Source: Plumapathes pennacea
Lineage: Eukaryota; Cnidaria; Anthozoa; Antipatharia; Myriopathidae
NCBI GenBank assembly: GCA_964036295.1
Contig: OZ038468.1
Coordinates: 5,576,501-5,640,500, forward strand
Length of the DNA stretch: 64,000 bases
Direction of reading: 5' to 3'
Positions 1-8,967 of the stretch are shown here, in pieces. A program made the position numbers and the translations under genes. Below the pieces are notes generated by a model. The model was not told where the DNA came from and made no database searches. It worked only from the letters and a program-made list of their open reading frames with translations. Position 1 is the first letter of the stretch. Every line of letters starts with the position of its first letter.

Positions 1-1962
1 CAAGGTTATGGCATACTTCATAGGGTTGACGTGGTTGACCTGTTGGAAGGTTTGACAGAACTTCACCACACCTTTCCGTAAGATGATCACATCATTTCGA
101 CAATAGTCAATCAATTCCTGCTTGAGATTGAAGACATGGTTGGCGTCCACTTGTGCTTTGTACCACGTGGAGAACTCTTTGCGTTTGTCTGGTGACATCG
201 AGTCTGGGTCGTACGTTTCCATTGGAGGCATTGGACCAACGTAATTAGCTTCCATGTTCTCTTTGGTATGGAACAGATGGCAAAAGAAACCTTTAGCCAA
301 CAAGGATTGGTTTTCATCCAGAGTCAGGCCAAACATCTTAGGGAACTCGGCGAGAGAACATTGAACGAAACTTAAACTATCAATAAATCGGAGTTTCTCC
401 TTCCAAGTCAAAGATAGGAGCTTGCATCCATTCATGATCACTTTCGGGGTCTCTCCAGCATCGAGCAAGGTGCGCAATATGAAGTGGCCATCAAAACCTC
501 TAAAATTATGAGCGACTATGGTTGTAGGAACATCACCATAATCATTTACGAGATACTCTAGGAATTGTGCCACACAATCCTCCCCCTCGAAGATCCGTTC
601 ATCGTCTCCGAAGGTAGTTTGAGAGATCAACAATGTGGGTACATGAACACCCGTTTCTTGACGTGTCTCAATGTCAAAAAAGATCATGTTAATACGATTG
701 TCACGATCAACACCTGGCCTTCCAGGGTTTAGAGGGTTAATCAGGTCAACGAGTTCAGGACAATTCTCATCCACCCCATCTTCATCTTCATCTTCATCTT
801 CATCCAATGTTCTTTTACGCTTGCGACGTTTTGGGATGCGTGGGAATTCATGAATCTGAACGTAGCACTTGTGACCTTCCTTACACGTCTTTTGACAGAC
901 CACACAATATCTTGCTCCACAAATATGCTTCTCACGATTTTTCCTCTGGACATACTCTTTTAAACACTTGTCACAGAAATATCGTTCACTGTGACACATA
1001 TGTGTCTTCTTATCCAGATGCTTCTGAAAACATAAGTCACCATAGAAAGTTCGTTTACACCTGTCACATCGTGTGCTTTTGCTTACTGATCGACGACCTG
1101 TACATGCTTCGTCTTTACAAGCTTCACAAACATAGGGACACCGATGTGTTCTGCGGTCATTGAAGGGCATGTCGCAGGCTCGACAGAATTGTCTCTTGCC
1201 AAAGTATGTAGTAATGTTCTTAATGTATAAGTAATGTTCTTTTACCAAGACAAGGTGTATAATCTTGGCTTCTGGAAAAAAGTCTTCCTCTCTCTCCCTA
1301 AAAAAGCACTCATTTTCCAAATCGGCAGCATAAACACGAATAAGGTATCCTTTAGTGAGTAGATGTTGGGCAAACTTTGCTAGTTCTTCGGTACCACAGG
1401 GTTTGTTGGGATCGACATTGCACGTCACACATAGTGCCAAAGCTTCTGTCGTCCAGCGAACTGGATTCTGTATCAGAGTCCGTATCGGTAGATGATAATT
1501 TAACTGTTCAGTACACTGTCGATGAAGCATAGCAAATACGAGACATCGAGCCAAACACATCTGGTCTGGAACGTCTGCAGGGGGTACAACTATATTCTTG
1601 TCTCTCTTTAGATTATCTTCCATGACTAAACTTGTTTTACCTGTCTCACGTCTTACACGTCCACCACCACGTCTATCCTCTAATGCCACAACATTCACCA
1701 ACACATCATCATCCAAAATGAATTCTTCATGTGATTGCATCACACGTTCAAAGGTGGCAGTAATCTTCTCCTCAGTTACTTGATTCACAGGCATCCACGA
1801 AATACGAATGGGATGATTTAGTTGTTTTGATTGCATCGTAATCCCGACGAGAGCCCCCTCTGACAAATTTGCGTTATGGATAACAGCAGGAACCAGTTCA
1901 TCCAAGGAGGATGTGAGTTGACGAAGTTTGTCATCTATTGATAGTCCTTCAAAGGAAGCCAT
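1..1962 (-). CDS. Polinton-type DNA polymerase B, element 1, N-terminal 654 codons (continues past left edge)
   Basis: This is the N-terminal part of a protein-primed family B DNA polymerase, which copies the linear genome of Polinton viruses. Reading leftwards from the ATG at 1962 the frame is open to the window edge. Visible parts are an N-terminal domain with a DQMCLARCLV motif, a Cys/His zinc-ribbon block (about residues 285-390), an acidic linker, and the three exonuclease motifs: Exo I FFDIET (Asp near 430), Exo II HNFRGFD (Asp near 491) and Exo III YCRNDV (Asp near 624). The polymerase palm motifs would lie beyond the edge. The whole stretch aligns by eye with the damaged copy at 12448-16654. 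Homology extends about 16 codons upstream of the ATG without another ATG, so a non-coding or spliced 5' end is possible. Unlike the other copy it shows no breaks. Confidence 0.93.
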   Translation of the reverse strand, partial: MASFEGLSIDDKLRQLTSSLDELVPAVIHNANLSEGALVGITMQSKQLNHPIRISWMPVNQVTEEKITATFERVMQSHEEFILDDDVLVNVVALEDRRGGGRVRRETGKTSLVMEDNLKRDKNIVVPPADVPDQMCLARCLVFAMLHRQCTEQLNYHLPIRTLIQNPVRWTTEALALCVTCNVDPNKPCGTEELAKFAQHLLTKGYLIRVYAADLENECFFREREEDFFPEAKIIHLVLVKEHYLYIKNITTYFGKRQFCRACDMPFNDRRTHRCPYVCEACKDEACTGRRSVSKSTRCDRCKRTFYGDLCFQKHLDKKTHMCHSERYFCDKCLKEYVQRKNREKHICGARYCVVCQKTCKEGHKCYVQIHEFPRIPKRRKRKRTLDEDEDEDEDGVDENCPELVDLINPLNPGRPGVDRDNRINMIFFDIETRQETGVHVPTLLISQTTFGDDERIFEGEDCVAQFLEYLVNDYGDVPTTIVAHNFRGFDGHFILRTLLDAGETPKVIMNGCKLLSLTWKEKLRFIDSLSFVQCSLAEFPKMFGLTLDENQSLLAKGFFCHLFHTKENMEANYVGPMPPMETYDPDSMSPDKRKEFSTWYKAQVDANHVFNLKQELIDYCRNDVIILRKGVVKFCQTFQQVNHVNPMKYAITL

Positions 1963-2096
1963 GTGATGTCGTGATGGATGAAACGTGAAGTCATACTCTG
2001 TTACCCCATACTTCTTTATAAATCTTTCTTTTCAGCATATAAATAGAAATTTTTTAAAAAAATTATCAATCATTTGATGTAAAACCATTTTCTGAC
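1963..2096. promoter_or_regulatory. Divergent promoter between element 1 polymerase and small gene
   Basis: This short AT-rich gap separates the two divergent genes. TATAAATA at 2038-2045 on the plus strand lies about 50 bases before the ATG at 2097 and is a good TATA box for that gene. No equally clear box faces the polymerase. Confidence 0.45.
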
Positions 2097-2501
2097 ATGA
2101 CTAAAAAATCAATGAAACAGGCGCTTAGGCGATTCCTCCACTCAAGAGATGTACATGATTTAATATCATGTGCTTTTACAAATGGCTTGGCATACATAAT
2201 CAAGTTCATCAGAGGTATTCTACCACACAATCTTTTCCACAAAAAGGACTTCTTCGCAAACCGAATGGAGAAAATGTTGGGAATAAAAATGCCACTTTGC
2301 GTGTTCGCTTGCTTCAAGAATGGTATGGAAACTATATATGGTGAAGAATATGTGAGACAAGCCGAAGATGATATCATAACCAAATTGATTGAGAAAATGG
2401 ATGAGAATGAGGCAGAAACGGATGTAATTGATGGTCCAACCACAATACTTGTTGTTTTTTACGAAAACAACTCATATCCATTTTGGAAAAGATGTTCATA
2501 G
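2097..2501 (+). CDS. Small conserved Polinton protein divergent from polymerase (element 1 copy)
   Basis: The 134-residue product has no family I recognise. It is helix-rich, with a basic N-terminus and an acidic C-terminal third. It aligns by eye with the damaged minus-strand gene at 11387-11812: both share KQAL near the N-terminus, a GLA then RGIL block, and a basic stretch ending in LGI. In both elements the gene is transcribed away from the polymerase and lies close upstream of it. That conserved placement argues for a replication-linked or early role, which is inference. The start at 2097 follows a TATA box at 2038, and AATAAA at 2616-2621 could end the transcript. This copy is intact. 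Confidence 0.72.
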   Translation: MTKKSMKQALRRFLHSRDVHDLISCAFTNGLAYIIKFIRGILPHNLFHKKDFFANRMEKMLGIKMPLCVFACFKNGMETIYGEEYVRQAEDDIITKLIEKMDENEAETDVIDGPTTILVVFYENNSYPFWKRCS

Positions 2502-2718
2502 AGACATGTTCATTATAGAAGGAGTTGAAAGACAATAAGTTGTACACCTCTGGAGAAAAACTTTGTAAAAAAGAAAAAGGTGATAACAACAAAGTGTATT
2601 TATTGACATATACTTAATAAAACATGATTTAAAAAAGAAATAACTTTTTTTTATTGTTTTTCCTTCAATACATTTCTTAGAAAAATGGAAAATAAAAAAC
2701 TAAACTTCATCAAACTAC
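2502..2718. other. 3' region between convergent genes
   Basis: The stretch is AT-rich. It carries AATAAA at 2616-2621 for the plus-strand gene and otherwise shows nothing I can name. Confidence 0.4.
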
Positions 2719-2835
2719 TTAGCACAGACCGAAATCAAACATAACATCCTCACGACAACTACAATATTGACAAGCATGATAACATGAACTTTCTAATTCC
2801 TCCTCCTCTTCTTCATCGCTTCCTTCATAAAACAT
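2719..2835 (-). CDS. Terminal exon of a minus-strand early-type gene: acidic run plus Cys-rich tail
   Basis: After a T-rich acceptor ending in AG (rc of 2836-2837) the frame opens with ATG and encodes 38 residues to a stop at 2719. It has a run of six glutamates and then a compact cysteine tail: C-x3-C-x2-C-x-C-R-E, ending FGLC at the last codon. The tail resembles the end of the spliced gene at 7328-8158 (HCFCRAD, ending YGVC at the stop), so the two may be homologous ends of related regulatory proteins. Upstream exons are uncertain. A second acidic/Cys segment of similar style is open on the minus strand around 3365-3500. No function is known to me. Confidence 0.42.
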   Translation of the reverse strand: MFYEGSDEEEEEELESSCYHACQYCSCREDVMFDFGLC

Positions 2836-3517
2836 CTAAAATAAAAAAAATTAATCTAATCATAGTCTATCACGTAACGAAATATGAAAGATCATTTACT
2901 ACACACACACACACAATCATTTAAACAGTATCATTAGTATAAAGGGAAACATTCTCAACGTCATGATAGTGAAGATAAGTTGTTTCTCGTTATTGGCCCT
3001 CCATATAAACCTACTGACAAATTCATTGTCAATTTTATCACCAATCTTTGACATCTAAAAAATTTCAACAGAAAAAAAATACATAAGTATCCTCATCTTC
3101 ATCAACATAGAGCTTGATCACCGTATCCTAATGAAAAAAGAAATACGGGTTCTAACTAAAATATATATGTCGTAAACGAAATAAAATTCAATCACACATC
3201 ACCCGCCGAAGTGTCTGTAAACAAAAATCAATCGTGTAGCACACATCATTCGACCTAGATACTTTCTTCTTCTTTTCATCTCATACGGTCGCGTATCACA
3301 CGTCCTCTTTGCTCTCTTTAAACTCTTAAACTCCTTTCTCTTAAAATGCAAAAGAAAAATTAATTAAATAATAAATCTAAGATTCCTCTACACTCCATCC
3401 ACAATCTATAATCCTATGTTGACATTGCCATGCATAACATATTGGATCCGAACACCACTCTTCTTCTTCTTCTTCCTCTCCTCTGCCCTCTCCTTCTTCT
3501 CTCTTTTAAACACAAGT
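2836..3517 (-). other. Intron-rich minus-strand region with candidate micro-exons
   Basis: No long frame exists here. Several short minus-strand segments are flanked by T-rich acceptors and GT donors. One near 3010-3058 starts MSKIGDKIDN. A short acidic one near 3085-3128 has DEDEDTY. A basic one near 3250-3340 has KRAKR and KRRRK and looks like a nuclear-localisation exon. An acidic/Cys one near 3365-3500 contains EEEEEEE then WCSDPIC. They could join the exons at 3518-4407 and 2719-2835 by alternative splicing. RNA data would be decisive. Confidence 0.3.
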
Positions 3518-4407
3518 TTAGCTATGTAAGCCGTGTATACATCGACATCTCCCTGAATATTGTTTAGGGAAACTCAGCCTCACCATAGTCCCTGTTTCCT
3601 CTATATCATCCTTGATATCATTCTTCTCATCCTTCACATTCACATTCACCTCGTCCTCGTCATTAGCTGGCGAAGAGAGCACCTCCACATTCTGTAAATA
3701 AATAAATAAATAAATAAATAACATAATAAAATAAATAATAAATAAAATAAAAAAATAAAATAAAATAAAATAAAATAAATAAATAAATAAATAAAAGACT
3801 AAAGTGAGCGTGGAATGGGGACAAGTTTTAAAGTGAGCGTGGAATGGGAACTAGTCTTAAAGTGAGCGTGGAATGGGAACTAGTTTTAATATGAGCGTGG
3901 AATGGGAACTAGTTTTAATATGAGCGTGGAATAGGAACTAGTTTTAATATGAGCGTGGAATGGGGGACAAGTTTTAAAGTGAGCGTGAAAATAAAAGCAC
4001 TTTCATTGTACATCAGAAGCAAAATAGAACAATTTCTCACTCACATTTACATCATTAGCCACATCTGCATCTGCTGCTGCCACAGATGAAGTTTGTTCGT
4101 TTGGGCAAAAAGGCTGGAAGGTCGTCGAGTCGGGTAACGTCTGTCCAAGCAAAATATATATTAACAGAAGTAGGGTATAAAAAATACATCTTTTTCCGGA
4201 GACGCTTACCTCAAACTCGATACGTCTCCTGGGCGCAACTTTCTCCACGTCGTTCTCTCCTACTTTCCTTTTCATGAGATCCTAAAAGAACATAAAATGT
4301 TTTGGTTCTTTTTAGAAACACTAAACGTACAAGCATGCAAAGAGATATAGAGAAAATACAACACATACAATCATATAAGCGATACTTACGACAAACGCTT
4401 GAGCCAT
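3518..4407 (-). CDS. Spliced small acidic protein, four exons (element 1)
   Basis: Four minus-strand exons join in phase 0 with GT-AG introns: 4407-4390 (six codons starting MAQAFV), 4281-4210, 4140-4045 and 3691-3518. The product is 119 residues: a basic patch (VAPRRRIEFE), a Ser/Ala/Asp-rich middle and a strongly acidic last exon. The donors are GTAAGT, GTAAGC and GTGAGT, and each acceptor follows a T-rich tract. The third intron contains the AT microsatellite and the 29-bp minisatellite. An optional donor inside the last exon (ATG then GTGAGG) could lead to further exons to the left. Position and style match an early regulatory gene on the polymerase strand. I do not recognise a family. 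Confidence 0.6.
3692..3800. repeat. AAAT/AATA microsatellite
   Basis: Long runs of AAAT and AAAAT units lie in an intron of the minus-strand gene, just beside its T-rich acceptor. Confidence 0.85.
3801..3988. repeat. 29-bp minisatellite, six copies plus a partial
   Basis: The unit reads GTGAGCGTGGAATGGGAACT followed by AGTTTTAAA. Copies differ by single changes such as AAAGTGAG against AATATGAG. On the minus strand the array lies within the third intron of the gene at 3518-4407. Confidence 0.9.
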
Positions 4408-4501
4408 ATTGTAATTGATTAACTCCTTCCTTTCTTTCGACTTCGTACGATTTTTGAAACCTCTCAGTTTCCGTATCACTCATATATGTCATCCTATTTT
4501 T

Positions 4502-5272
4502 GACAGCTTCAAACAAACATTGTTCTTCGCTATGCATTGACAGTTTTGACAGCTTCAAACAAACGCTGTCCGTCGCTATGCATTGACAGTTTGACAGCTT
4601 CAAACAAACGCTGTCCGTCGCTATGCATTGACAGTTTGACAGCTTCAAACAAACGCTGCCCGTCGCTATGCATTGACAGTTTGACAGCTTCAAACAAACG
4701 CTGCCCGTCGCTATGCAATGACAGTTTGACAGCTTCAAACAAACGCTGCCCGTTGCTATGCATTGACAGTTTGACAGCTTCAAACAAACGCTGCCCGTCG
4801 CTATGCATTGACAGTTTGACAGCTTTAAACAAACGCTGCCCGTCGCTATGCATTGACAGTTTGACAGCTTCAAACAAACGCTGCCCGTCGTTATGCATTG
4901 ACAGTTTGACAGCTTCAAACAAACGCTGCCCGTCGCTATGCATTGACAGTTTGACAGCTTCAAACAAACGCTGCCCGTCGCTATGCAATGACAGTTTGAC
5001 AGCTTCAAACAAACGCTGCCCGTCGCTATGCATTGACAGTTTGACAGCTTCAAACAAACGCTGCCCGTCGCTATGCATTGACAGTTTGACAGCTTCAAAC
5101 AAACGCTGCCCGTCGCTATGCATTGACAGTTTGACAGCTTCAAACAAACGCTGCCCGTCGCTATGCATTGACAGTTTGACAGCTTCAAACAAACGCTGCC
5201 CGTCGCTATGCATTGACAGTTTGACAGCTTCAAACAAATGTTGTCCATCGCTATGCATTGAAAGTTTTGGCA
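4502..5272. repeat. 45-bp tandem repeat, about 17 copies, between divergent promoters
   Basis: The 45-base unit contains TTGACAGCTTCAAACAAACG and CTATGCATTGACAG. The copies are nearly identical in the middle and diverged at both edges. Because 45 is divisible by three and the unit lacks stops in several frames, it is open in two minus frames and one plus frame. One of these encodes a 15-residue repeat, which I regard as a by-product. The array lies between the minus-strand gene starting at 4407 and the TATA box at 5424, so an enhancer, origin or element-terminus role is more likely than a protein. Confidence 0.9.
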
Positions 5273-5498
5273 GCTTCAATCCCAGCAAAACGCAATTAAA
5301 CGCCAACAATCATAGCTCAAACGCATACAATGGCCTGTTCTTCCTAGTTACTACTGACAAGCCTTTTGATAAGCAAATTTAAGAAAGAATCATGTAATAA
5401 TTAAAACTAATGAATTTTACAGCTATAAATATATTAGCAAAGCTGCGCGTATTTTCACTTTAATCTTTTGTTCGCAAACGTGAAAAAAGCTCATCAAC
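5273..5498 (+). promoter_or_regulatory. Promoter of the spliced gene at 5499
   Basis: TATAAATA lies at 5424-5431, about 70 bases before the ATG at 5499. The region directly follows the 45-bp repeat array. Confidence 0.6.
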
Positions 5499-6816
5499 AT
5501 GCCTCTGTTCAACGAGAATATCACAGCAATCGAAGAATTGATAAAACGCATCGGCGAAGAACCGATCCCGGTTCAAGATGAAACGGAGACACTCCGTCAA
5601 AAGTTATCTGTCGTGCTAAGCGACATGAAGAAACTGACCCCACAAGAGAAGGACATTCCATTACATAATTCCATATGTAATATGATAACCGTAATCATGT
5701 GCGGGTTGGGCGGACCTGAACCTGAAGACGATGACGACGACATGGAAGACGGGGATAGTAATTGTCCCGATGCAGGCAGGTAAGTTAACAAGCAATCTTG
5801 AATGTTTTTTCCGTTTCGCTTGACTTTTGTTCTCAAAGCCGTATACACAGTTTCAACAAATTATTCACAAGCAATCTTGACTGTTTTTCTGTTTCACTTG
5901 ACTTTGTTCTCAAAGCCGTATACACAGTTTAAACAAATCATTCACAAAATATCTTTCTTTTTCCTCAACAGCACCATACCACAGCACCATACGCCAACGG
6001 CGTCATCCAGCATTGCGGAGAGGTAAGTTAATCAATCTTAATTGTCCTTTCGTTTCTCTTGACTTTTGTTCTCAAAGCCGTATACACAGTTTCAACAAAT
6101 TATTTCACAAGCAATCTTGACTGTTTTTCTGTTTCACTTGACTTTGTTCTCAAAGCCGTATACACAGTTTAAACAAATCATTCACAAAATATCTTTCTTT
6201 TTTCCTCAACAGCACCATACCACAACACCATACGCCAACGGCGTCATCCAGCATTGCGGAGAGGTAAGTTAATCAATCTTGATTGTCCTTTCGTTTCTCT
6301 TGACTTTTGTTCTCAAAGCCGTATACACAGTTTCAACAAATTATTTCACAAGCAATCTTGACTGTTTTTCTGTTTCACTTGACTTTGTTCTCAAAGCCGT
6401 ATACACAGTTTAAACAAATCATTCACAAAATATCTTTCTTTTTTCCTCAAAAGCACCATACCACAACACCATACGCCAACGGCGTCATCCAGCATTGCGG
6501 AGAGGTAAGTTAATCAATCTTGATTGTTCTTTTGTTTCGCTTTGACTTTTGTTCTCAAAGCCGTATACACAGTTTCAACAAATTATTTCACAAGCAATCT
6601 TAAATGTTTTTTCTGTTTCACTTGACTTTTGTTCTCAAAGCCGTATACACAGTTTAAACAAATCATTCACAACCAATCTTTCTTTTCCTCAACAGCACCA
6701 TTCCATCTACAGAATGTTATTGCCCTCCGTCGCAGTTGACAGAATGGTCGGAACCGTCGCAGTTTTCATCTTCCGAATTTAATATTGACGACATTCTTGA
6801 TTCTCTCTTAAATTAA
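5499..6816 (+). CDS. Spliced early-type acidic protein with tandemly triplicated exon
   Basis: Exons are 5499-5779, 5972-6022, 6213-6263, 6454-6504 and 6696-6816. All junctions are phase 2 with GTAAGT donors, and the third repeat's acceptor reads AAAAG rather than ACAG. Exons 2-4 are near-identical 51-base copies that each add 17 residues (TIPQHHTPTASSSIAE plus a junction Ser), so any number can be included without changing frame. Exon 1 encodes 93 residues, helical and then acidic (EPEDDDDDMEDGD). The last exon ends in an acidic-hydrophobic segment (SEFNIDDILDSLLN) resembling a transcription-activation domain. The predicted product is about 184 residues. A nuclear regulator, as at the left end of adenoviruses, is plausible but unproven. 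No known family is recognised. Confidence 0.72.
5780..6695 (+). repeat. Tandem intron-exon duplication, 241-bp period
   Basis: The unit is an intron of about 190 bases plus a 51-base exon, present three times with exon starts at 5972, 6213 and 6454. Each intron itself contains two copies of a block of about 85 bases with CTCAAAGCCGTATACACAGT, including the introns before exon 2 and after exon 4. High identity between units suggests recent duplication or gene conversion. Confidence 0.92.
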
Positions 6817-7327
6817 GAATGTCATCAATATCAAATTGGAAAATTTCATAACACATATCTTTGTTCATTAAAATTTTTTTCAATATCACTTTGTTGTGCA
6901 TTTTCATTTCAATTTCCCCACGGTACCCGTCCCATAAATACCCTGCATCTCAAATTGATCAATCAATCATAACATGAAAGCGAGGCAATCTGTCCCAACT
7001 GGTTACCTAGAAACCACATGTTGACCTTAGAAACGCAAGATATTACGTATCGAACGCGCCAACCAATTTGGCGCCAAAATTATCCCTAACTAAATTAATA
7101 TTTAAATCTTTAAAATTTACCCATAATAATCTATGCATATCGATTACCTAGACACGTCACCTTGAATGCTAATGCCTATATTTACATAACATGAAAGCGA
7201 GGCATTTTGTCCGAATTGGTCAGACCAAACTACTAGTATAAAAACCACTTGCGCGTGAAATTTGACACCTTTTGACTTGGTTCTCGATCTGTTTGATTCG
7301 CTTGGAAGATTATTTCACAAAGAAAAG
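6817..7327 (+). promoter_or_regulatory. Upstream region with a 37-bp direct repeat and TATA box
   Basis: CATAACATGAAAGCGAGGCA begins at 6968 and again at 7185, each followed by a related T(G/T)TCC..A.TGGT segment. The two copies are about 217 bases apart and lie upstream of TATAAAAA at 7237-7244, which precedes the ATG at 7328 by about 85 bases. They are candidate regulatory or replication sites. No gene is seen. Confidence 0.5.
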
Positions 7328-8158
7328 ATGGCAAAGAGTTTGGCCAACATGACGTGGGAGGAAATGGCTCTAGAGGTAGCATACGAGCTGGAGCCATTCC
7401 TCCTCCTAGATGGCAAGCAATCCTACAGCAAACTAATAAGAGTATTGAAGTCACTTGCTCCCGCGAGAATGTGAAGATCCTGCTTGTCCAGCATATGCCG
7501 GACAGCACTATATGGATGAGTGCCCGGTAAAACCGGCCATTGATTCCACCGTCAGGGACGTAGTAAAGGATGCCGTTCGGCGAGCCGGAGACACAATTAC
7601 GACAGATCCAACGGTGATTACGGTTGAGAGCAGCGTTTCTGAAGTGAGCGGAATCAGTCCGTTGCTCAGTTCTGATACCGGCGCGGAGATGATGGCGGCG
7701 CTTGACAATGACCCAATGCTGAGCGAAACAGCAGCACCAGACGGGTCAGAGTTTAGCTTTGACAGTTATGTGTGAGTATTTTGAATTAAGAAATGATGTT
7801 TTATGGTTTATGCCTTTTTTCTTATTCATTTTTATTTTATAGCACTGCAGCATATGTTGACGGAGCACCACTTGTCGATGACGCTGCGGTCAAAGCATGG
7901 TTTGAGGGAGAAAAGTCTGTTGAACAAGGTGGAAGGTCGATCCTTATGGAGTCAGATAATGAGGCAGGTCCGTGGATTATCACGGAAGATGCCTTTAAAG
8001 GAACTGCCGATGCCGTCCAGAATTTGCTAGATGCATTCAATGCCCTAACAGAAAGTCATGAGCAGCCGCGATCCGCTTTCGACTGGCCAACCTGCCAACA
8101 TGGAGCCGAGCATTGTTTTTGTCGCGCCGATTCACAACACAATTATGGTGTTTGCTAA
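7328..8158 (+). pseudogene. Spliced early-type protein with Cys-rich tail; one frame break
   Basis: Exon 1 runs 7328-7771 and exon 2 runs 7843-8158, joined in phase 2 (GT|GTGAGT donor, TTTTATAG acceptor). From the ATG at 7328 the frame stops at 7472-7474, while the adjoining frame, open from about 7455, continues through the splice to 8158. One base change near 7455-7470, or an unseen splice, therefore separates a 48-residue N-terminus from about 210 further residues. The central part is acidic (PDGSEFSFDSYV). The C-terminus has HCFCRAD and ends YGVC, resembling the element 1 exon at 2719-2835. TATAAAAA at 7237 sets the start. A nuclear regulatory protein is my inference, and the family is not recognised. 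Confidence 0.62.
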
Positions 8159-8256
8159 AGTGTATTTTTGTCGTTTTGATATTTGTTGATTTTTGATGTT
8201 TGTTGTTTTTCTGATGTTAAATAAAATAAAAAAAACAAACAACATGTGCACACATG
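8159..8256. terminator. 3' end of the preceding gene
   Basis: AAATAAAATAAA around 8219-8230 offers AATAAA-type poly(A) signals after the stop at 8156-8158. Confidence 0.4.
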
Positions 8257-8339
8257 GACCGCACACAAAAATTTCTCTTCTGGTACTCTCTTCGGAGAGG
8301 TCGGTTCGATTCCGGCGGGAAATCTATAACTTTGCGGTC
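8257..8339 (+). ncRNA. tRNA-like structured RNA with perfect B box (candidate Pol III transcript)
   Basis: Nested pairing is visible. ATTTCTC (8271-8277) pairs with GGGAAAT (8317-8323) like an acceptor stem. CTCTC-TTCG-GAGAG (8286-8299) forms a tetraloop hairpin. GTCGG-TTCGATT-CCGGC (8300-8316) is a perfect T-arm. An outer helix pairs GACCGCA (8257-8263) with TGCGGTC (8333-8339). GGTTCGATTCC at 8303-8313 matches the Pol III B box exactly, and TTTTTTT at 8361-8367 could terminate. There is no D-arm and no normal anticodon arm, and the A box is weak, so this is not a standard tRNA. It lies between two viral genes. A viral Pol III RNA with VA-RNA-like status is possible; a decayed host tRNA insertion is the alternative. 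Confidence 0.6.
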
Positions 8340-8434
8340 TGCTGACACACCATCACATGATTTTTTTGAAAATAGTTCATAAATAGAAATCAGAAAATAA
8401 AATTTGAATCAGTTGATGGTTTCTGTCTTTTGAG

Positions 8435-8908
8435 ATGGAGGTGAACGAGCCAGTTCCGAAGAAAGTTAAAATGGAGAAGGGAGAGGAGACAGAGGAGAAG
8501 AAGGAAAAAATAGTGAAGAAGGAAAAAATAGCGAAGAGAAGAAGGAAAAAGAGAATAATAAGACCTGCTGCGGTCATTGGAAAAGACAGCTTGAAATATG
8601 TGGGGAGACGAAAATACGAAGAGTTGACGGCTAACGATGATTTGGTGGATTTTCGAGAGTTGCATGATCTGATTCATGATCAGCGAAAAAAGTGGAGAGA
8701 AGACGCGGCTATTAACAAACCCTGGGTGAAGGGAAAAGAACGCGACAAGCAGCGATATATCGGGAATGAAATGAGCGCTCTACGGGCTGCACGGTACAGC
8801 GATCGCCAGCTTGAATTGATGAACAAGTACTGGGATGAGAGTGACTGGATGGAGGAGCAACAAGAACTGTTTAAAGAAGCATGTTATAAATTAAGTTTAG
8901 TTGATTAA
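8435..8908 (+). CDS. Basic/charged hypothetical protein with nuclear-localisation signals
   Basis: The 157-residue product has a lysine/glutamate-rich N-terminus with classic basic clusters (PKKVKM; KRRRKKR) and a charged helical remainder rich in Trp, Asp and Glu. CATAAATA at 8378-8385 is a candidate TATA box. The gene converges on the minus-strand gene ending at 8968, and the two 3' ends lie 59 bases apart. Nuclear location is a fair inference; no function is recognised. The frame is intact. Confidence 0.68.
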   Translation: MEVNEPVPKKVKMEKGEETEEKKEKIVKKEKIAKRRRKKRIIRPAAVIGKDSLKYVGRRKYEELTANDDLVDFRELHDLIHDQRKKWREDAAINKPWVKGKERDKQRYIGNEMSALRAARYSDRQLELMNKYWDESDWMEEQQELFKEACYKLSLVD

Positions 8909-8967
8909 GGACGAAGAAATGGTAAACACAAGTTGATTTAAAAACTGTGTTTTTTATTCATGTTTGT

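Noticed and set aside
4211-5382. Long open frames (259-345 codons) across the 45-bp repeats on both strands
   Set aside because: They exist because the 45-bp unit is divisible by three and lacks stops. Three frames are open at once and none has independent coding support.
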